A stretch of DNA of 64,000 bases from Acidobacteriota bacterium (GTDB lineage: Bacteria > Acidobacteriota > Terriglobia > Terriglobales > SCQP01). This document shows positions 8,865 to 17,533 of the stretch, piece by piece. The notes beneath the pieces are model-generated. The model was not told where the DNA came from. It worked only from the letters and a program-made list of their open reading frames with translations, and did no database searches. The position numbers and the translations under genes are program-made. Numbering within the stretch: position 1 is the first letter of the stretch; each line of letters starts with the position of its first letter. The DNA lies in the NCBI GenBank assembly GCA_021789895.1, contig JAJYIU010000013.1, positions 1-64,000 of the forward strand, written 5' to 3'.

Positions 8865-9166
8865 CAGCCTCGCTCAATCACCCGCGGCACTTTGAAACAG
8901 GCTTCTCCCGCCAGTGGCGCATTCGCCAGCGCGGCTTCGGCGCCCAGGCCGGGAGCTTCTTCATCGGGGCGCAACGCCGGCGTTTCCGCCTCGCCGGCCG
9001 TGGCATGCGACATCGGCTCCACGCCTTGGGTCGGTAGAAGGTCGAGCTGGGCGACGTATTCAAGAATGTTGCCCAGATCGCGCCGCATGGGCTCGAGCTC
9101 TTCGGGAGCCAGCTCCAGATTGGCCAGTTCGGCAATGCGTAAAACGTCTTCGGTTTGAATTTTCAT
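8864..9166 (-). CDS. gatC: Asp/Glu-tRNA amidotransferase subunit C
   Basis: Small structural subunit that holds GatA and GatB together. The ATG at 9166 gives a 100-residue protein opening MKIQTEDVLRIAELANLEL, the typical GatC N-terminus, and a C-terminal region typical of the family (FKVPRVIE). It overlaps gatA at the stop/start and begins 4 nt after the upstream DciA-like gene, so all three form one operon. Confidence 0.92.
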   Translation of the reverse strand: MKIQTEDVLRIAELANLELAPEELEPMRRDLGNILEYVAQLDLLPTQGVEPMSHATAGEAETPALRPDEEAPGLGAEAALANAPLAGEACFKVPRVIERG

Positions 9167-9170
9167 GCGC

Positions 9171-9470
9171 TCACTCCGGCGCGGCGGCGGATGGAATCTC
9201 GCCCGGCCGCACCCAGGCCAGCCGCCCGACACGCCCGGGGCCGAGGATCTGGCGCAGGCGGGCGAGCAGCTCGGGCTCCAGCCGGCGCAGCTCGGCTTCC
9301 CATTCCGGGCGTTGCACTTCCAGCCACAGGCAGCCGTTTTCGAAGCGGCTGGCCGGGGCCTGGCGGCTGATCGCCGCACCGGCGGCCAGCGGCCAGGCCA
9401 GCAGCGGGGCCTCTTCCGACTCCGGCAGGCCGGCCAGCCATTGGGCGAGCACTTGGCGCAATTCTTCCAT
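9171..9470 (-). CDS. dciA: DUF721/DciA-like protein
   Basis: A 99-residue protein resembling the DUF721 (DciA) domain, whose characterised members help load the replicative helicase DnaB. Visible family-like features are the early W, the conserved ENGCLWLEVQRPEWEAEL stretch near residues 43-60, and the following LRRLEPELLARLRQILG helix. It is shorter than many DciA proteins but covers the core domain. It heads a tight operon with gatC and gatA, and the ATG lies in a short region shared with the plus-strand yjbQ. The gene name is given by family resemblance only. Confidence 0.65.
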   Translation of the reverse strand: MEELRQVLAQWLAGLPESEEAPLLAWPLAAGAAISRQAPASRFENGCLWLEVQRPEWEAELRRLEPELLARLRQILGPGRVGRLAWVRPGEIPSAAAPE

Positions 9471-9568
9471 AACCGCTGCAGCAACCTAATCGTTCATGAT
9501 AGCGCGGGCCGCGGCAGAAGCATTTGTGGGGCTGCGCCCGGCCTCGGCCGGGCCGGTAAGATGAAGGC

Positions 9569-9982
9569 ATGAAATTTCACACCGAATACCTGACTTTCAA
9601 TACGCGCGCGAAGCGCGAGTATGTCAATATCACCGCCCGGGTGGAGGCGGCGGTGGCGAAGTCGCGCATACAGGATGGCATGGCGCTGGTCTCCGCCATG
9701 CACATTACCGCCGGCGTCTGGGTCAACGACGCCGAGGACGGCCTGCTGCGCGACATCGACGCCTGGCTGGAGAAGCTGGCGCCGTTTCACCAGGATTACG
9801 AGCATCACCACACCGGCGAAAGCAACGGCGACGCGCATTTGAAAAGCCTGCTGGTGCATCATGAAGTCATCGTGCCGATTACCGGCGGCAAGCTCGATTT
9901 CGGCCCCTGGCAGCAGATCTATTACGCCGAATTCGACGGCCGGCGGCCCAAACGGGTGATTATCAAGGTGATGGGAGAATAA
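9569..9982 (+). CDS. yjbQ: YjbQ/UPF0047 family protein
   Basis: A 137-residue member of the UPF0047/YjbQ family, small trimeric proteins annotated as possible thiamine-phosphate synthase-like enzymes. The conserved histidine pattern is visible: SAMHITAGV, then [23 protein letters not shown], and a C-terminal [13 protein letters not shown]. The Glu and His residues in the HHHTGE-type stretch probably form the active or metal site. The stop overlaps the ribosome site of the following glycosyltransferase, so the two are probably co-transcribed. The biological role in this organism is not known. Confidence 0.88.
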   Translation: MKFHTEYLTFNTRAKREYVNITARVEAAVAKSRIQDGMALVSAMHITAGVWVNDAEDGLLRDIDAWLEKLAPFHQDYEHHHTGESNGDAHLKSLLVHHEVIVPITGGKLDFGPWQQIYYAEFDGRRPKRVIIKVMGE

Positions 9983-9983
9983 A

Positions 9984-11027
9984 TTGCGCTGCGCCGCGCC
10001 TGAACTTATGACCCGCCGGCTCCTCATTTTTTTCGGGCAGTTGGGCGATGCGGTGCTCTCGCTGCCGGCGGCACGCGCCTTGCGGGATCACGATCCGCAG
10101 TCTCCGCTCACCGTGCTTGCCTCCGACAGCGCGGCCCAGATTTACCGGCTGGCCGGTTTCGACGAGGTTTGGGAAGCGGATCGAAGCGGCTGGAAGCATC
10201 ATCCCTTGCGCGCGGCGCGGGAAATTCCGGAATTGATCTGGCGATTGCGCCGGCAGCGGTTCGCGCTTTCGGTCGAACTGCACAGCTTTGCCGAGATGAA
10301 TTTGCTGGCCTGGCTGGTGGGCATTCCGCGCCGGGTGGCCATGCTGCGCCGCACGCGTTCGATCCCGTGGCTGATCACGGACCGTCCGCCGTGGGATGAC
10401 GAAGCGGGTGCGCTTCTGGACCGCTATTGCACCGTCCTGACGCCCTTGGGCATTTCGGTTCACGATCGCCGCCCGCGGCTTTCGGCAAGCGGGGAAGCTC
10501 GCACGCAGGTGAGGGCAGCGCTTGGGGATTGGAACGGGCAGCCGTTGTTGGGCATTTGTCCCGGTGCCGGGCATCCCGGGCGGCGCTGGCCGGCGGACCG
10601 CTTTGCCGCGCTGATTGCCGCATTGCGGAGCGAAGATTCTTCCCTGAAGGCGCTGGTGTTTGCCGGGCCGGAGGAGCCGCAGGAAATGATCGCGGCGCTG
10701 GCGGCCGTGCCGGGCACGCGCATTTTTCGAGCGCGCGGCATAGACGAGCTGGCGGCGGGGTTGGAGTCCTGCCGGCTGGTGGTAAGCAACCCGACGGGTC
10801 CGTCGCATATCGCTGCGGCGGTGGGGACGCGGCTGGTGAGCTTGGGCGAAATTCCGGCCTTCGACCCGGTCGGGCACAGCCCGGATCAGGTTCGCATTGT
10901 ACGCGCGATGGGAAGCATCAGCAGCATCCCACTCGAAGCGGCGCTGCAGAGCTGCCGCGCGCAGTGGCGAAATAAGGCACAGCGAGACACGATATCTTCG
11001 GCCGCGACGGGAGTAAAGCTGGATTGA
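9984..11027 (+). CDS. glycosyltransferase family 9 (heptosyltransferase-like)
   Basis: GT-B enzyme of family 9, normally transferring heptose or a related sugar onto the lipopolysaccharide core on the inner face of the membrane. An N-terminal RRLLIFFGQLGDAVLSLPA motif, the donor-side GHPGRRWPADRFAAL near residue 190, and the C-terminal VSNPTGPSHIAAAVGT near 265 are seen. The start is placed at TTG 9984, 6 nt after a GGGAG site that overlaps the yjbQ stop. An ATG at 10008 begins the conserved domain but has no clear ribosome site. Length (347 residues) is normal. No other LPS core gene is nearby. Confidence 0.82.
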   Translation: MRCAAPELMTRRLLIFFGQLGDAVLSLPAARALRDHDPQSPLTVLASDSAAQIYRLAGFDEVWEADRSGWKHHPLRAAREIPELIWRLRRQRFALSVELHSFAEMNLLAWLVGIPRRVAMLRRTRSIPWLITDRPPWDDEAGALLDRYCTVLTPLGISVHDRRPRLSASGEARTQVRAALGDWNGQPLLGICPGAGHPGRRWPADRFAALIAALRSEDSSLKALVFAGPEEPQEMIAALAAVPGTRIFRARGIDELAAGLESCRLVVSNPTGPSHIAAAVGTRLVSLGEIPAFDPVGHSPDQVRIVRAMGSISSIPLEAALQSCRAQWRNKAQRDTISSAATGVKLD

Positions 11028-11111
11028 AAAAAGACAAGATTGATTTTTGAAAAAACGCTTATCGTAGATTTATTCGGCGAAAACGGCACCTGGGCTTGAG
11101 CCCTTTCATTC

Positions 11112-11579
11112 TCAGCCGGAAGTTTTTCTGGCTTGCTCCGCCTCTCCCAGCCACCCGGTGCGGAGGTTATCCGGCGCAACCTTCGAGAGGACCGGCTTGA
11201 GATCGAGAATCGGCGTCCCCTCCAGCATGTCAATCCCGCGAACGTGAAGCCGCGTACCGTCTCGCCGGAGGAGTTCAACCACCGTCAGCCCGATCGGATT
11301 GGGGCGCCGCGGGGATCGTGTGGCGAATACGCCATGCTGCCGGTTGTCGCTGGGCGGCGCTCCCAGCAAATCAAATCCTTCGGCCCGGTCGAAAGCCCAG
11401 AGCACATAAAGGTGTGAAAATCCCTCAATGTCCGTCAGCCCGGCTTCGAGTTCAGGCTTGATTTCGAGGACTCCTTCCGCTTCATGTTTCGCGCCCAGGC
11501 CCCTGGGAATTTGAGCCGTGGTTTGATAGGGGCTGCGGACAAATCCGATGGGCTTCATTTCAAGATGAACGTCTGTCAT
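11112..11579 (-). CDS. trmO: tRNA (t6A37) methyltransferase TrmO
   Basis: SAM-dependent enzyme (TsaA/TrmO family) that N6-methylates threonylcarbamoyladenosine at position 37 of tRNAs reading ACY codons. The family pattern is clear: MKPIGFVRSPY at the start, IEGFSHLYVLWAFDRAE near residue 52, and the FATRSPRRPNPIGLTVVELL SAM-binding block near 85. At 155 residues it is typical. A good ribosome site (AGGAGA) precedes the ATG. The gene is divergent from the S9 peptidase and convergent with the GT9 gene, so it is probably transcribed alone. Confidence 0.92.
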   Translation of the reverse strand: MTDVHLEMKPIGFVRSPYQTTAQIPRGLGAKHEAEGVLEIKPELEAGLTDIEGFSHLYVLWAFDRAEGFDLLGAPPSDNRQHGVFATRSPRRPNPIGLTVVELLRRDGTRLHVRGIDMLEGTPILDLKPVLSKVAPDNLRTGWLGEAEQARKTSG

Positions 11580-11763
11580 TCGTTGTTTCTCCTGTCATGG
11601 CCGGAATTTCTCGCGGGTTGAGAAAACATGCGGCCCCCGTCTTCCCAGATTTGATTTTGCGCCGCATTTTTACTTTTTTATGGATGTACCGCGGGGCGAT
11701 TGACTCCAGCCGGGCAAACAAGACAAGCTGAACCTGATCCGACACTTTCAGGGAGGGTTGAAT

Positions 11764-13998
11764 TTGCCGCGCCATCGTCTTTTGCCGCGATCGTTTTCAA
11801 TGCCGTTGATTCTGCTTGCCGCCGCACTGAGCGGGCAACTGGGCGCGCAGTCGGTACCGGCGCCGCCGCGATTCACTTTACAGAGAATCTTTTCCCGGCG
11901 CGGCATTCTCCCTCCCGCGCCCGGCGCACTGGAATGGACGCCCGACAGCCGCCACGTTTCCTTTTTCGAGCGTCTGCCCGGCCACAAGCACGCCAACTTG
12001 TACTGGGTGGACGCGGCTACCGGACGGCGCCGGGAGTTGGCCACGCATGCGTTATTTGGCCGCGGCCCGAGCGCGGCCCGGCAATACCGCATTCATCTGA
12101 GCGAGCCGGCCAGCCTCTACCACGCCCCCGGCTACCACTGGTCGCCGAGCGGCGACGGAATTCTATACACCGCCGGCAACCAGTTGCAGTTTTATTCCCT
12201 GCGCGCCCGCATGGCCATGAAGTTGACCCGCGGCGAGGGGATCAAATTCGACGCCAGGCTTTCGCCCGACCAGCACTGGCTGTCCTACGTCGTGCACCAT
12301 CAACTTATGCTCCAGCCGCTGCGGGGCGGCGGGCTGGTGCAGCCCGCCGGCCCGGCATTTGCCGCCATCCCGGCCGCGGCGGGAGTGTATGAAGGCGGGC
12401 TGGATTGGGTTTATCCGGAAGAATTGAACATCCGTTCGGGCTACGCCTGGTCGCCCGACAGCCGGCGGTTGCTCATCCTGCAACTGGATGAGCGCCCGGT
12501 GCACGCGTTTCCGATCGAAAACTATCTGCCCCACCTGGGCGAGGTCTTTCGGCAAAAGTATCCTCAGGCGGGCGATGCCAATCCCCTTGCGCGGCTGGGC
12601 ATCTACTCGCTCGCGCAACGGCGCGTGGTCTGGACGCAGTTGGCCGGGAATCAGAACACTTATCTGCCGCGCTTCGGCTGGCTGGCCGGCGGCAAGACCG
12701 CCTACGCGCTGGTGGTCAACCGGCGGCAGACGCGCGAGACGCTGTACCTGATCAACCCGAAAAGCGGCGCTGCGCGCAGCCTGCTCACCGAAACCACGCC
12801 TTACTGGATCGGCGTGGAACACGATTTACGCTTTCTGCGCAACGGTTTTCTTTGGGGCTCGAACCGCGGCGGCTGGCATCATCTTTACTTCTACAGTCTG
12901 GATGGCCGCCGGGTGCTCCAGCTCACTTCCGGGCCGCACAATGACGCGCTCGAGGGGATGGGCCATGGCTGGGTGTATTTCCGCACGACAGCTTCGCTGC
13001 CCTATAACACCGTGCTCGAGCGAGTGCGCTTGCGCGGCGGCGCGCCGCAGCGCTTGAGCCGGCCCTCCGGCTGGCAAACGCTCGCGCTCTCGCCCGATGG
13101 CACGCGCTTCCTGGAAACCCGCTCCGACGCGACGCACCCGCCGGAAATCCTCTTGCGCGCCGCCGGCGGCGGCTCCCGCCGCGTGCTGGCGCCCGCCGCC
13201 GATATGAGCGCCTGGAAACTGGAGGCGCCGCGCTATTTCCAGGTAACGACCGCCGACGGGCATACGCGGCTGTGGGCGGAGATGCTGGTCCCGCCCGGCT
13301 ACAACCCCCGGCATCGCTACCCGGTGATCATGTACCAGTACGGCGGGCCGGGATCGCAGGTCGTGTGGAATCGCTGGGGCGGCAACATGATGCTCTACAA
13401 CCAGGTGCTGGCGCGCCAGGGTTTTATCGTGTTCATGGCCGACAACCGCTCTTCGACTGCCTACTCCACGCTGCCGGAGCGCGCCCTGATCCAGGGTCAC
13501 TTCGGGCCGGTCGAGAAAGCCGACCAGGAAGCGGCGGCGCGCTGGCTGAAGTCGCAGCCTTTCGTCAACCCGCGGCGGGTAGGCATTTGGGGCTGGAGCT
13601 TTGGCGGTTATATGACCACGCTGGAGATGACCACCACGCGGCATCTCTGGCATGCGGCCGTAGCGGTGGCGCCGGTGGTCGATTGGCGCGATTACGACAC
13701 CATCTACACCGAGCGCTATATGGGGCTGCCGGAAGCCAACCCGGGCGGCTATCACGACAGCTCCTCGATCAACTATGCCGCCCAGCTACACGGCAAATTC
13801 CTGCTTTGCCAGGGCACCAGCGACGACAACGTGCATTTTCAAAACTCGGTGCAGTTCATCGAGGCGCTGATCCAGGCGCAGCGGCCGTTCCAGTTGATGA
13901 TTTTTCCGCTAAAAACCCATCACATCGGCGGCAGCGCCGACCAGACCTATCTCTTCCGGCGGATGGACCGGTTCTGGCGGCATCAACTGCTGCACTGA
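11764..13998 (+). CDS. S9 family dipeptidyl-peptidase IV-like protease, secreted
   Basis: Prolyl-oligopeptidase superfamily enzyme (DPP IV/S9B type) with a beta-propeller N-terminal half and an alpha/beta-hydrolase C-terminal half. The nucleophile Ser is in GWSFGGYMT; the acid and base residues are in GTSDDNVHF and KTHHIGG. The N-terminal 30 residues form a signal peptide ending near GQLGAQ, so it is exported. TTG at 11764 is chosen because a GGGAGGG ribosome site lies 5 nt upstream; another TTG at 11758 is too close to that site, and the first ATG at 11800 would truncate the signal. Likely role: removing dipeptides from proline-containing peptides in the periplasm. Confidence 0.88.
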   Translation: MPRHRLLPRSFSMPLILLAAALSGQLGAQSVPAPPRFTLQRIFSRRGILPPAPGALEWTPDSRHVSFFERLPGHKHANLYWVDAATGRRRELATHALFGRGPSAARQYRIHLSEPASLYHAPGYHWSPSGDGILYTAGNQLQFYSLRARMAMKLTRGEGIKFDARLSPDQHWLSYVVHHQLMLQPLRGGGLVQPAGPAFAAIPAAAGVYEGGLDWVYPEELNIRSGYAWSPDSRRLLILQLDERPVHAFPIENYLPHLGEVFRQKYPQAGDANPLARLGIYSLAQRRVVWTQLAGNQNTYLPRFGWLAGGKTAYALVVNRRQTRETLYLINPKSGAARSLLTETTPYWIGVEHDLRFLRNGFLWGSNRGGWHHLYFYSLDGRRVLQLTSGPHNDALEGMGHGWVYFRTTASLPYNTVLERVRLRGGAPQRLSRPSGWQTLALSPDGTRFLETRSDATHPPEILLRAAGGGSRRVLAPAADMSAWKLEAPRYFQVTTADGHTRLWAEMLVPPGYNPRHRYPVIMYQYGGPGSQVVWNRWGGNMMLYNQVLARQGFIVFMADNRSSTAYSTLPERALIQGHFGPVEKADQEAAARWLKSQPFVNPRRVGIWGWSFGGYMTTLEMTTTRHLWHAAVAVAPVVDWRDYDTIYTERYMGLPEANPGGYHDSSSINYAAQLHGKFLLCQGTSDDNVHFQNSVQFIEALIQAQRPFQLMIFPLKTHHIGGSADQTYLFRRMDRFWRHQLLH

Positions 13999-14020
13999 TG
14001 CAACCGTCCGGCGGCGAAAA

Positions 14021-14755
14021 TCAATCGCGGGCGCAGAGAGCGAGGAAACGGTCCAGCCGCGGCGGGCGGCGCACCGCGGCGCCCAGGCGGCGCATGCGCT
14101 CAAGCGACAGTTCGACCATTCGCGCGGCCTGCGCCGGCCTCATGTTTTTCAGAATAAGAATGGCCGATTCGCCCTCATAGGGCAGCGCCAGCACGCATGC
14201 TTGCGGGCCGAGGGCGCGGTGGGCGAGGCTCTCCCAGGCGCCGGGGGTGAGATAAAGGCGGGTGAGCGAGTCGTGCGCGCCCCAGTCGGAATGGCGCTCG
14301 GCGGCGGCGATATTGGAGACGAACACCGCCAGGCGGGCAACGCGATGGAGCTCCGCCAGGGCATCCGCCGCCGCGTGGCCGTCGAGGTATTGCAGCACGC
14401 CATTGGACCAGACCAGGTCGAAAGAGCGCGCGCGAAAGGGCAGGCGGCCGACATCGGCGCGGCAGCTCAGCTCGCCGCCGCCGCGGCGGCGGGCGTGCGC
14501 GAGGGCATAAGCGCTGCGGTCGGCGGCGAAGACGCGCAGCCCGAGCGCGCGGCGGGCATATTCGGCCAGCGCGCCTTTGCCGCAGCCGGCATCGAGCAGG
14601 CTGCGCGCGCCGGCGACTTCGGCGAGCGAGGCGAGTTGGGCTTCGACGATGGGGAAATAATCGGGATAGTAGCCGTAGCCGGCGACCTCGTCGCCGCCCT
14701 TGAGCCCGGGCGGAAAATCGGGATCTTCGAAATAGCGGCGCTCAAACTCGGACAT
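14021..14755 (-). CDS. class I SAM-dependent methyltransferase
   Basis: A 244-residue class I methyltransferase. Motif I, LLDAGCGKGALAEYA, lies near residue 54; the acidic residue of strand 2 follows in VFAADRS; and the post-motif VWSNGVLQYLDG near 120 is typical of UbiE/small-molecule methyltransferases. The substrate is not evident. Its start is 3 nt beyond the MoaD-like stop, so it is the last gene of a three-gene operon with the BNR-repeat protein and the MoaD-like protein, which suggests a shared but unknown pathway. Confidence 0.75.
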   Translation of the reverse strand: MSEFERRYFEDPDFPPGLKGGDEVAGYGYYPDYFPIVEAQLASLAEVAGARSLLDAGCGKGALAEYARRALGLRVFAADRSAYALAHARRRGGGELSCRADVGRLPFRARSFDLVWSNGVLQYLDGHAAADALAELHRVARLAVFVSNIAAAERHSDWGAHDSLTRLYLTPGAWESLAHRALGPQACVLALPYEGESAILILKNMRPAQAARMVELSLERMRRLGAAVRRPPRLDRFLALCARD

Positions 14756-14758
14756 GGC

Positions 14759-15067
14759 TCAATCGCCGCCGCAGCCGCCGGCGATCGCGCCGATAATCAG
14801 CAGCGGCTCGCCGCCGCGGGCGATGACGTCGGGCAGGGGCGCGGCGAGCGGGTCGTTGGAAAGGTCCTGTTCGCAGGCGTAAAAGCGGATGAAGGGGCGG
14901 CGCTGGCCCGTGATCGCGTCGCGGATGGCGCCGCGCAGCATCGGATAGCGGGCCTCGAGCGCGTCGAGAACGGCGGCCAGGGTCGCGGGCGGGGCGACTT
15001 CGAGCTGCACTTCCGGGCCCACGCCAGCCAGCGTGCGCAAATGAAACGGCAACTCGACGCGTATCAT
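14759..15067 (-). CDS. MoaD/ThiS-like sulfur-carrier protein with extended tail
   Basis: A 102-residue ubiquitin-like protein of the MoaD/ThiS superfamily ([20 protein letters not shown] at the start, [16 protein letters not shown] in the middle). Such proteins normally end in Gly-Gly, which is adenylated and thiocarboxylated. Here the end reads AIAGGCGGD, so the usual Gly-Gly is buried four residues from the C-terminus and the last residue is Asp. It would need trimming before it could act as a sulfur carrier, or it may have another role. The ATG at 15067 overlaps the stop of the BNR-repeat gene (ATGA), and the methyltransferase follows directly. No E1-like or JAMM protease gene is nearby. 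Confidence 0.8.
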   Translation of the reverse strand: MIRVELPFHLRTLAGVGPEVQLEVAPPATLAAVLDALEARYPMLRGAIRDAITGQRRPFIRFYACEQDLSNDPLAAPLPDVIARGGEPLLIIGAIAGGCGGD

Positions 15068-16179
15068 GTTGACAACGTCTGCGCCTCGACGGAGAAGACC
15101 GCCGGCAGGTCGCGCGCTACCGGCTGCCAGCTTTCGCCTTCGTCGGCGGAAGCGTACACCTGCCCGCCGGTGGTGCCGAAGTAAATGCCGCAAGGCTCCA
15201 GCCGGTCCACCGACATGGCCCCGCGCAGCACGTTGACATAGCAGTCGTTGGGCAGCCCCTTGGACAACTCTTCCCATTCGTTGCCGCCGGCGCGGCTGCG
15301 ATAAACGCGCAAGTGGCCGTCGAGGGGGAAATGCTCCGAATCGCTCTTGATCGGCACGACATACACCGTTTCCGGCTGATGCGCGTGGACGCCCAGGGCG
15401 AAGCCGAAGTCGGTGGGCAGATTGCCGCTGACTTCATGCCAGTTCGAGCCGGCGTCATCGCTGCGCAATACATCCCAGTGCTTTTGCATGTACAGCGTTT
15501 GCGGACGGCCGGGATGCAGGGCGATGCGGTGCACGCAATGTCCGGTTTCGGCGTCGGGATCGGGAATGTATTGCGACCTCAAGCCGCGGTTGATCGGCTG
15601 CCAGCTCGCGCCGCCGTCGCTCGAGCGAAACGCCCCGGCGGCCGAGATGGCCACGTACAGCCGCTTGGGATCGGAAGGATCCTGCACGATGGTATGCAGG
15701 CAGAGTCCGCCGGCGCCGGGATGCCATTCCGGTGCGGACGAGTGATTGCGCAGCCCCGGCAGCTCTTGCCAGTTCCTGCCGCCATCGGTCGAGCGAAACA
15801 GCGCCGCGTCTTCCACGCCGGCATACACGGTTTCCGGCTCGGTCAGCGACGGCTCCAGATGCCATACGCGCTTGAACTCCCAGGGATGCGGCGTATCGTC
15901 GTACCACTTGTGCGGGCCGGGCTTGCCTTCATAGGCGAAGACGTTGCCCACCGGTTCCCAGTTCCGGCCGCCGTCGTCGGAGCGCTGCAACTGCTGCCCG
16001 AACCAGCCGCTGGTCTGGGAGGCATAAATGCGGTTCGGATTCAGCGGCGAGCCTTTGAGGTGGTACAGCTCCCAACCGGCAAAAAACGGGCCGGCGATGT
16101 TCCAATCCCGGCGCTTGCCATCGGAACTCAAAATGAACGCGCCTTTGTGCGTCCCTACCAGTAAACGAATGCCGCTCAT
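15064..16179 (-). CDS. BNR/Asp-box repeat protein (sialidase-like propeller)
   Basis: A 371-residue protein with at least five Asp-box (BNR) motifs: [32 protein letters not shown] and SADEGESW. It is therefore predicted to fold as a beta-propeller of the sortilin/exo-sialidase/YVTN type. It has no signal peptide, so it is probably cytoplasmic, and the catalytic Arg triad of true sialidases is not obvious. The ATG at 16179 is chosen because AAGGAG lies 8 nt upstream; the open frame extends 14 codons further without a ribosome site. It heads an operon with the MoaD-like protein and a methyltransferase. Function unknown; the sialidase name sometimes given to this family is probably misleading. 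Confidence 0.75.
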   Translation of the reverse strand: MSGIRLLVGTHKGAFILSSDGKRRDWNIAGPFFAGWELYHLKGSPLNPNRIYASQTSGWFGQQLQRSDDGGRNWEPVGNVFAYEGKPGPHKWYDDTPHPWEFKRVWHLEPSLTEPETVYAGVEDAALFRSTDGGRNWQELPGLRNHSSAPEWHPGAGGLCLHTIVQDPSDPKRLYVAISAAGAFRSSDGGASWQPINRGLRSQYIPDPDAETGHCVHRIALHPGRPQTLYMQKHWDVLRSDDAGSNWHEVSGNLPTDFGFALGVHAHQPETVYVVPIKSDSEHFPLDGHLRVYRSRAGGNEWEELSKGLPNDCYVNVLRGAMSVDRLEPCGIYFGTTGGQVYASADEGESWQPVARDLPAVFSVEAQTLST

Positions 16180-16207
16180 CAAATCCACTCCTTGGCGCCC
16201 GAATGAA

Positions 16208-16249
16208 TTGATCGAGGTCAATTTTGGGGCGGGATGGGATCAGTATAAT
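16208..16249 (+). promoter_or_regulatory. possible FNR-type class II promoter
   Basis: TTGATCGAGGTCAA (16208-16221) matches the FNR-family half-site pattern TTGA-N6-TCAA. A perfect -10 hexamer TATAAT lies at 16244-16249, and no good -35 is present. The centre of the box is 29.5 bp before the -10, which puts it at about -41.5, the standard class II activator position. It reads towards the outer-membrane protein gene at 16423. Confidence 0.5.
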
Positions 16250-16422
16250 TGGGCCGAACCCCGGGCGTTTAACCGAATCCTTGGACTGGAATAGAAATTT
16301 TTCTACCTTGCATGCCACTACAAAAATTCACAATTGGCCGCAAGTCCTTAGCCAAATTATTGAAATATAAGGAGTTCATTGCCAGGCGTGGATTTGGCCG
16401 CCGGCGTGCAAACAATTCCAAC

Positions 16423-17388
16423 ATGAAACCGCAAAAAAATGACCCCTGGCGGCGCGTGCGGTTCATCGTGCTGTCATTGTTACTCAGTGGAGGTCTTTGG
16501 GCGCAGACACAATCCGGTTCCGCCTCCGCCAACGGGCAAAGCAGCAGTGGGCAATCCAGCAGCAGCCAACAGCCGGCCGGCAGCGGCTGGGAACAGCAGT
16601 TCTTCTGGATGGAAGGCTTACAGTTTTCCAGCAACCATTACGGCCGCATCTGGGTGCTCAACAACGCCGCCGGCTTTCATCTCACCAAGCGGTTGAGCCT
16701 GGAGGTAGGCTTACCTTTTTATAATGTCAACAGCTCGCAGGGCAATGTCAGCGGGCTGGGCGATGTTTACGCGCAACTGGAGTTGCTGACTGCGCTGCCC
16801 GCCGCCCGCCTGACCACCAGCCTGACCGTGACCGCGCCCACCGGCAACAAGAGCGCCGGCTTATCGAGCGGGCGGCCGACGGTGGATTTCACCAACGGCC
16901 TCGCCCACCGCTGGAGCATGATCGGCTTGTTCGGCAACGCCGGCGTTGCCGACACGATCGCCAACTCGGCCTATTTCGTACGGCCGGTATCCAGTTACGG
17001 CTGGGTGGGGCATTTTGAAGCCGGCGGCGAGCTGTTTCCGAACGGGCACATCGGCGTGGGCGCCGCCGCCTATGACATCCTGCCTTTCGGCTCGCAGACT
17101 ATCTATCAGCGCGGCAACGGCAATGGCAACGTATTGGGTTCATTGATGGGCGGCAGCGGATCGGGCATGGGCGGCGGTCTGCTGGGAGGCGGCATGGGCC
17201 ATAGCGGCGCCAAGGCGACCGGCAGCTCCGGCCTCGATCGCGATAACGGCGGCGCCGCCTGGGTGGATATTTCCCCGATCCGGTCTATCAATATCGAGCT
17301 GAGCTATAGCCGCAGCGTGCACTTTGATCTGAACACGTTCGCGGTTTCCATCAATAGCAACATCTGGTCCCTGATCCACTCGCATTGA
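16423..17388 (+). CDS. outer-membrane beta-barrel protein
   Basis: A 321-residue exported protein. The first 28 residues form a signal peptide (basic start, hydrophobic core, end at GLWAQ), followed by a Ser/Gln-rich linker (about 29-55) and then alternating polar/aromatic beta-strand segments typical of an outer-membrane barrel. A glycine-rich loop with MGGG repeats lies near residues 245-270, and the last strand ends LIHSH rather than in the usual aromatic residue. The ATG at 16423 has no clear ribosome site, whereas GGAG lies 4 nt before an in-frame ATT at 16378, so the start is uncertain. A possible FNR-type promoter lies upstream. It may be a porin-like or phenol-degradation-type MetA protein. 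Confidence 0.6.
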   Translation: MKPQKNDPWRRVRFIVLSLLLSGGLWAQTQSGSASANGQSSSGQSSSSQQPAGSGWEQQFFWMEGLQFSSNHYGRIWVLNNAAGFHLTKRLSLEVGLPFYNVNSSQGNVSGLGDVYAQLELLTALPAARLTTSLTVTAPTGNKSAGLSSGRPTVDFTNGLAHRWSMIGLFGNAGVADTIANSAYFVRPVSSYGWVGHFEAGGELFPNGHIGVGAAAYDILPFGSQTIYQRGNGNGNVLGSLMGGSGSGMGGGLLGGGMGHSGAKATGSSGLDRDNGGAAWVDISPIRSINIELSYSRSVHFDLNTFAVSINSNIWSLIHSH

Positions 17389-17409
17389 CCTAATCGCAAA
17401 ATTGAAAAT

Positions 17410-17439
17410 GCGGCCGCCGGCGCGGGACACGGCGGCCGC
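17410..17439 (+). terminator. GC-rich hairpin after the barrel gene
   Basis: Perfect 9-bp inverted repeat (17410-17418 with 17431-17439) with a 12-nt loop, 22 nt after the stop. The following tract is AT-rich but not a clean T run, so it is a weak terminator candidate. Confidence 0.45.
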
Positions 17440-17457
17440 AATCGCCTTAAAAATATT

Positions 17458-17486
17458 TTGGCCAACCGGACTTTTCCCCTTATACT
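17458..17486 (+). promoter_or_regulatory. sigma-70-like promoter for the lipoprotein gene
   Basis: TTGGCC (17458-17463), exactly 17 bp spacer, then TATACT (17481-17486), about 48 bp before the lipoprotein ATG. Close to consensus in both boxes and in spacing. Confidence 0.55.
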
Positions 17487-17533
17487 GCGTCAACGGCGGT
17501 CCAGCGGCCGACGCTGACCGTTCAGGAAAACTT

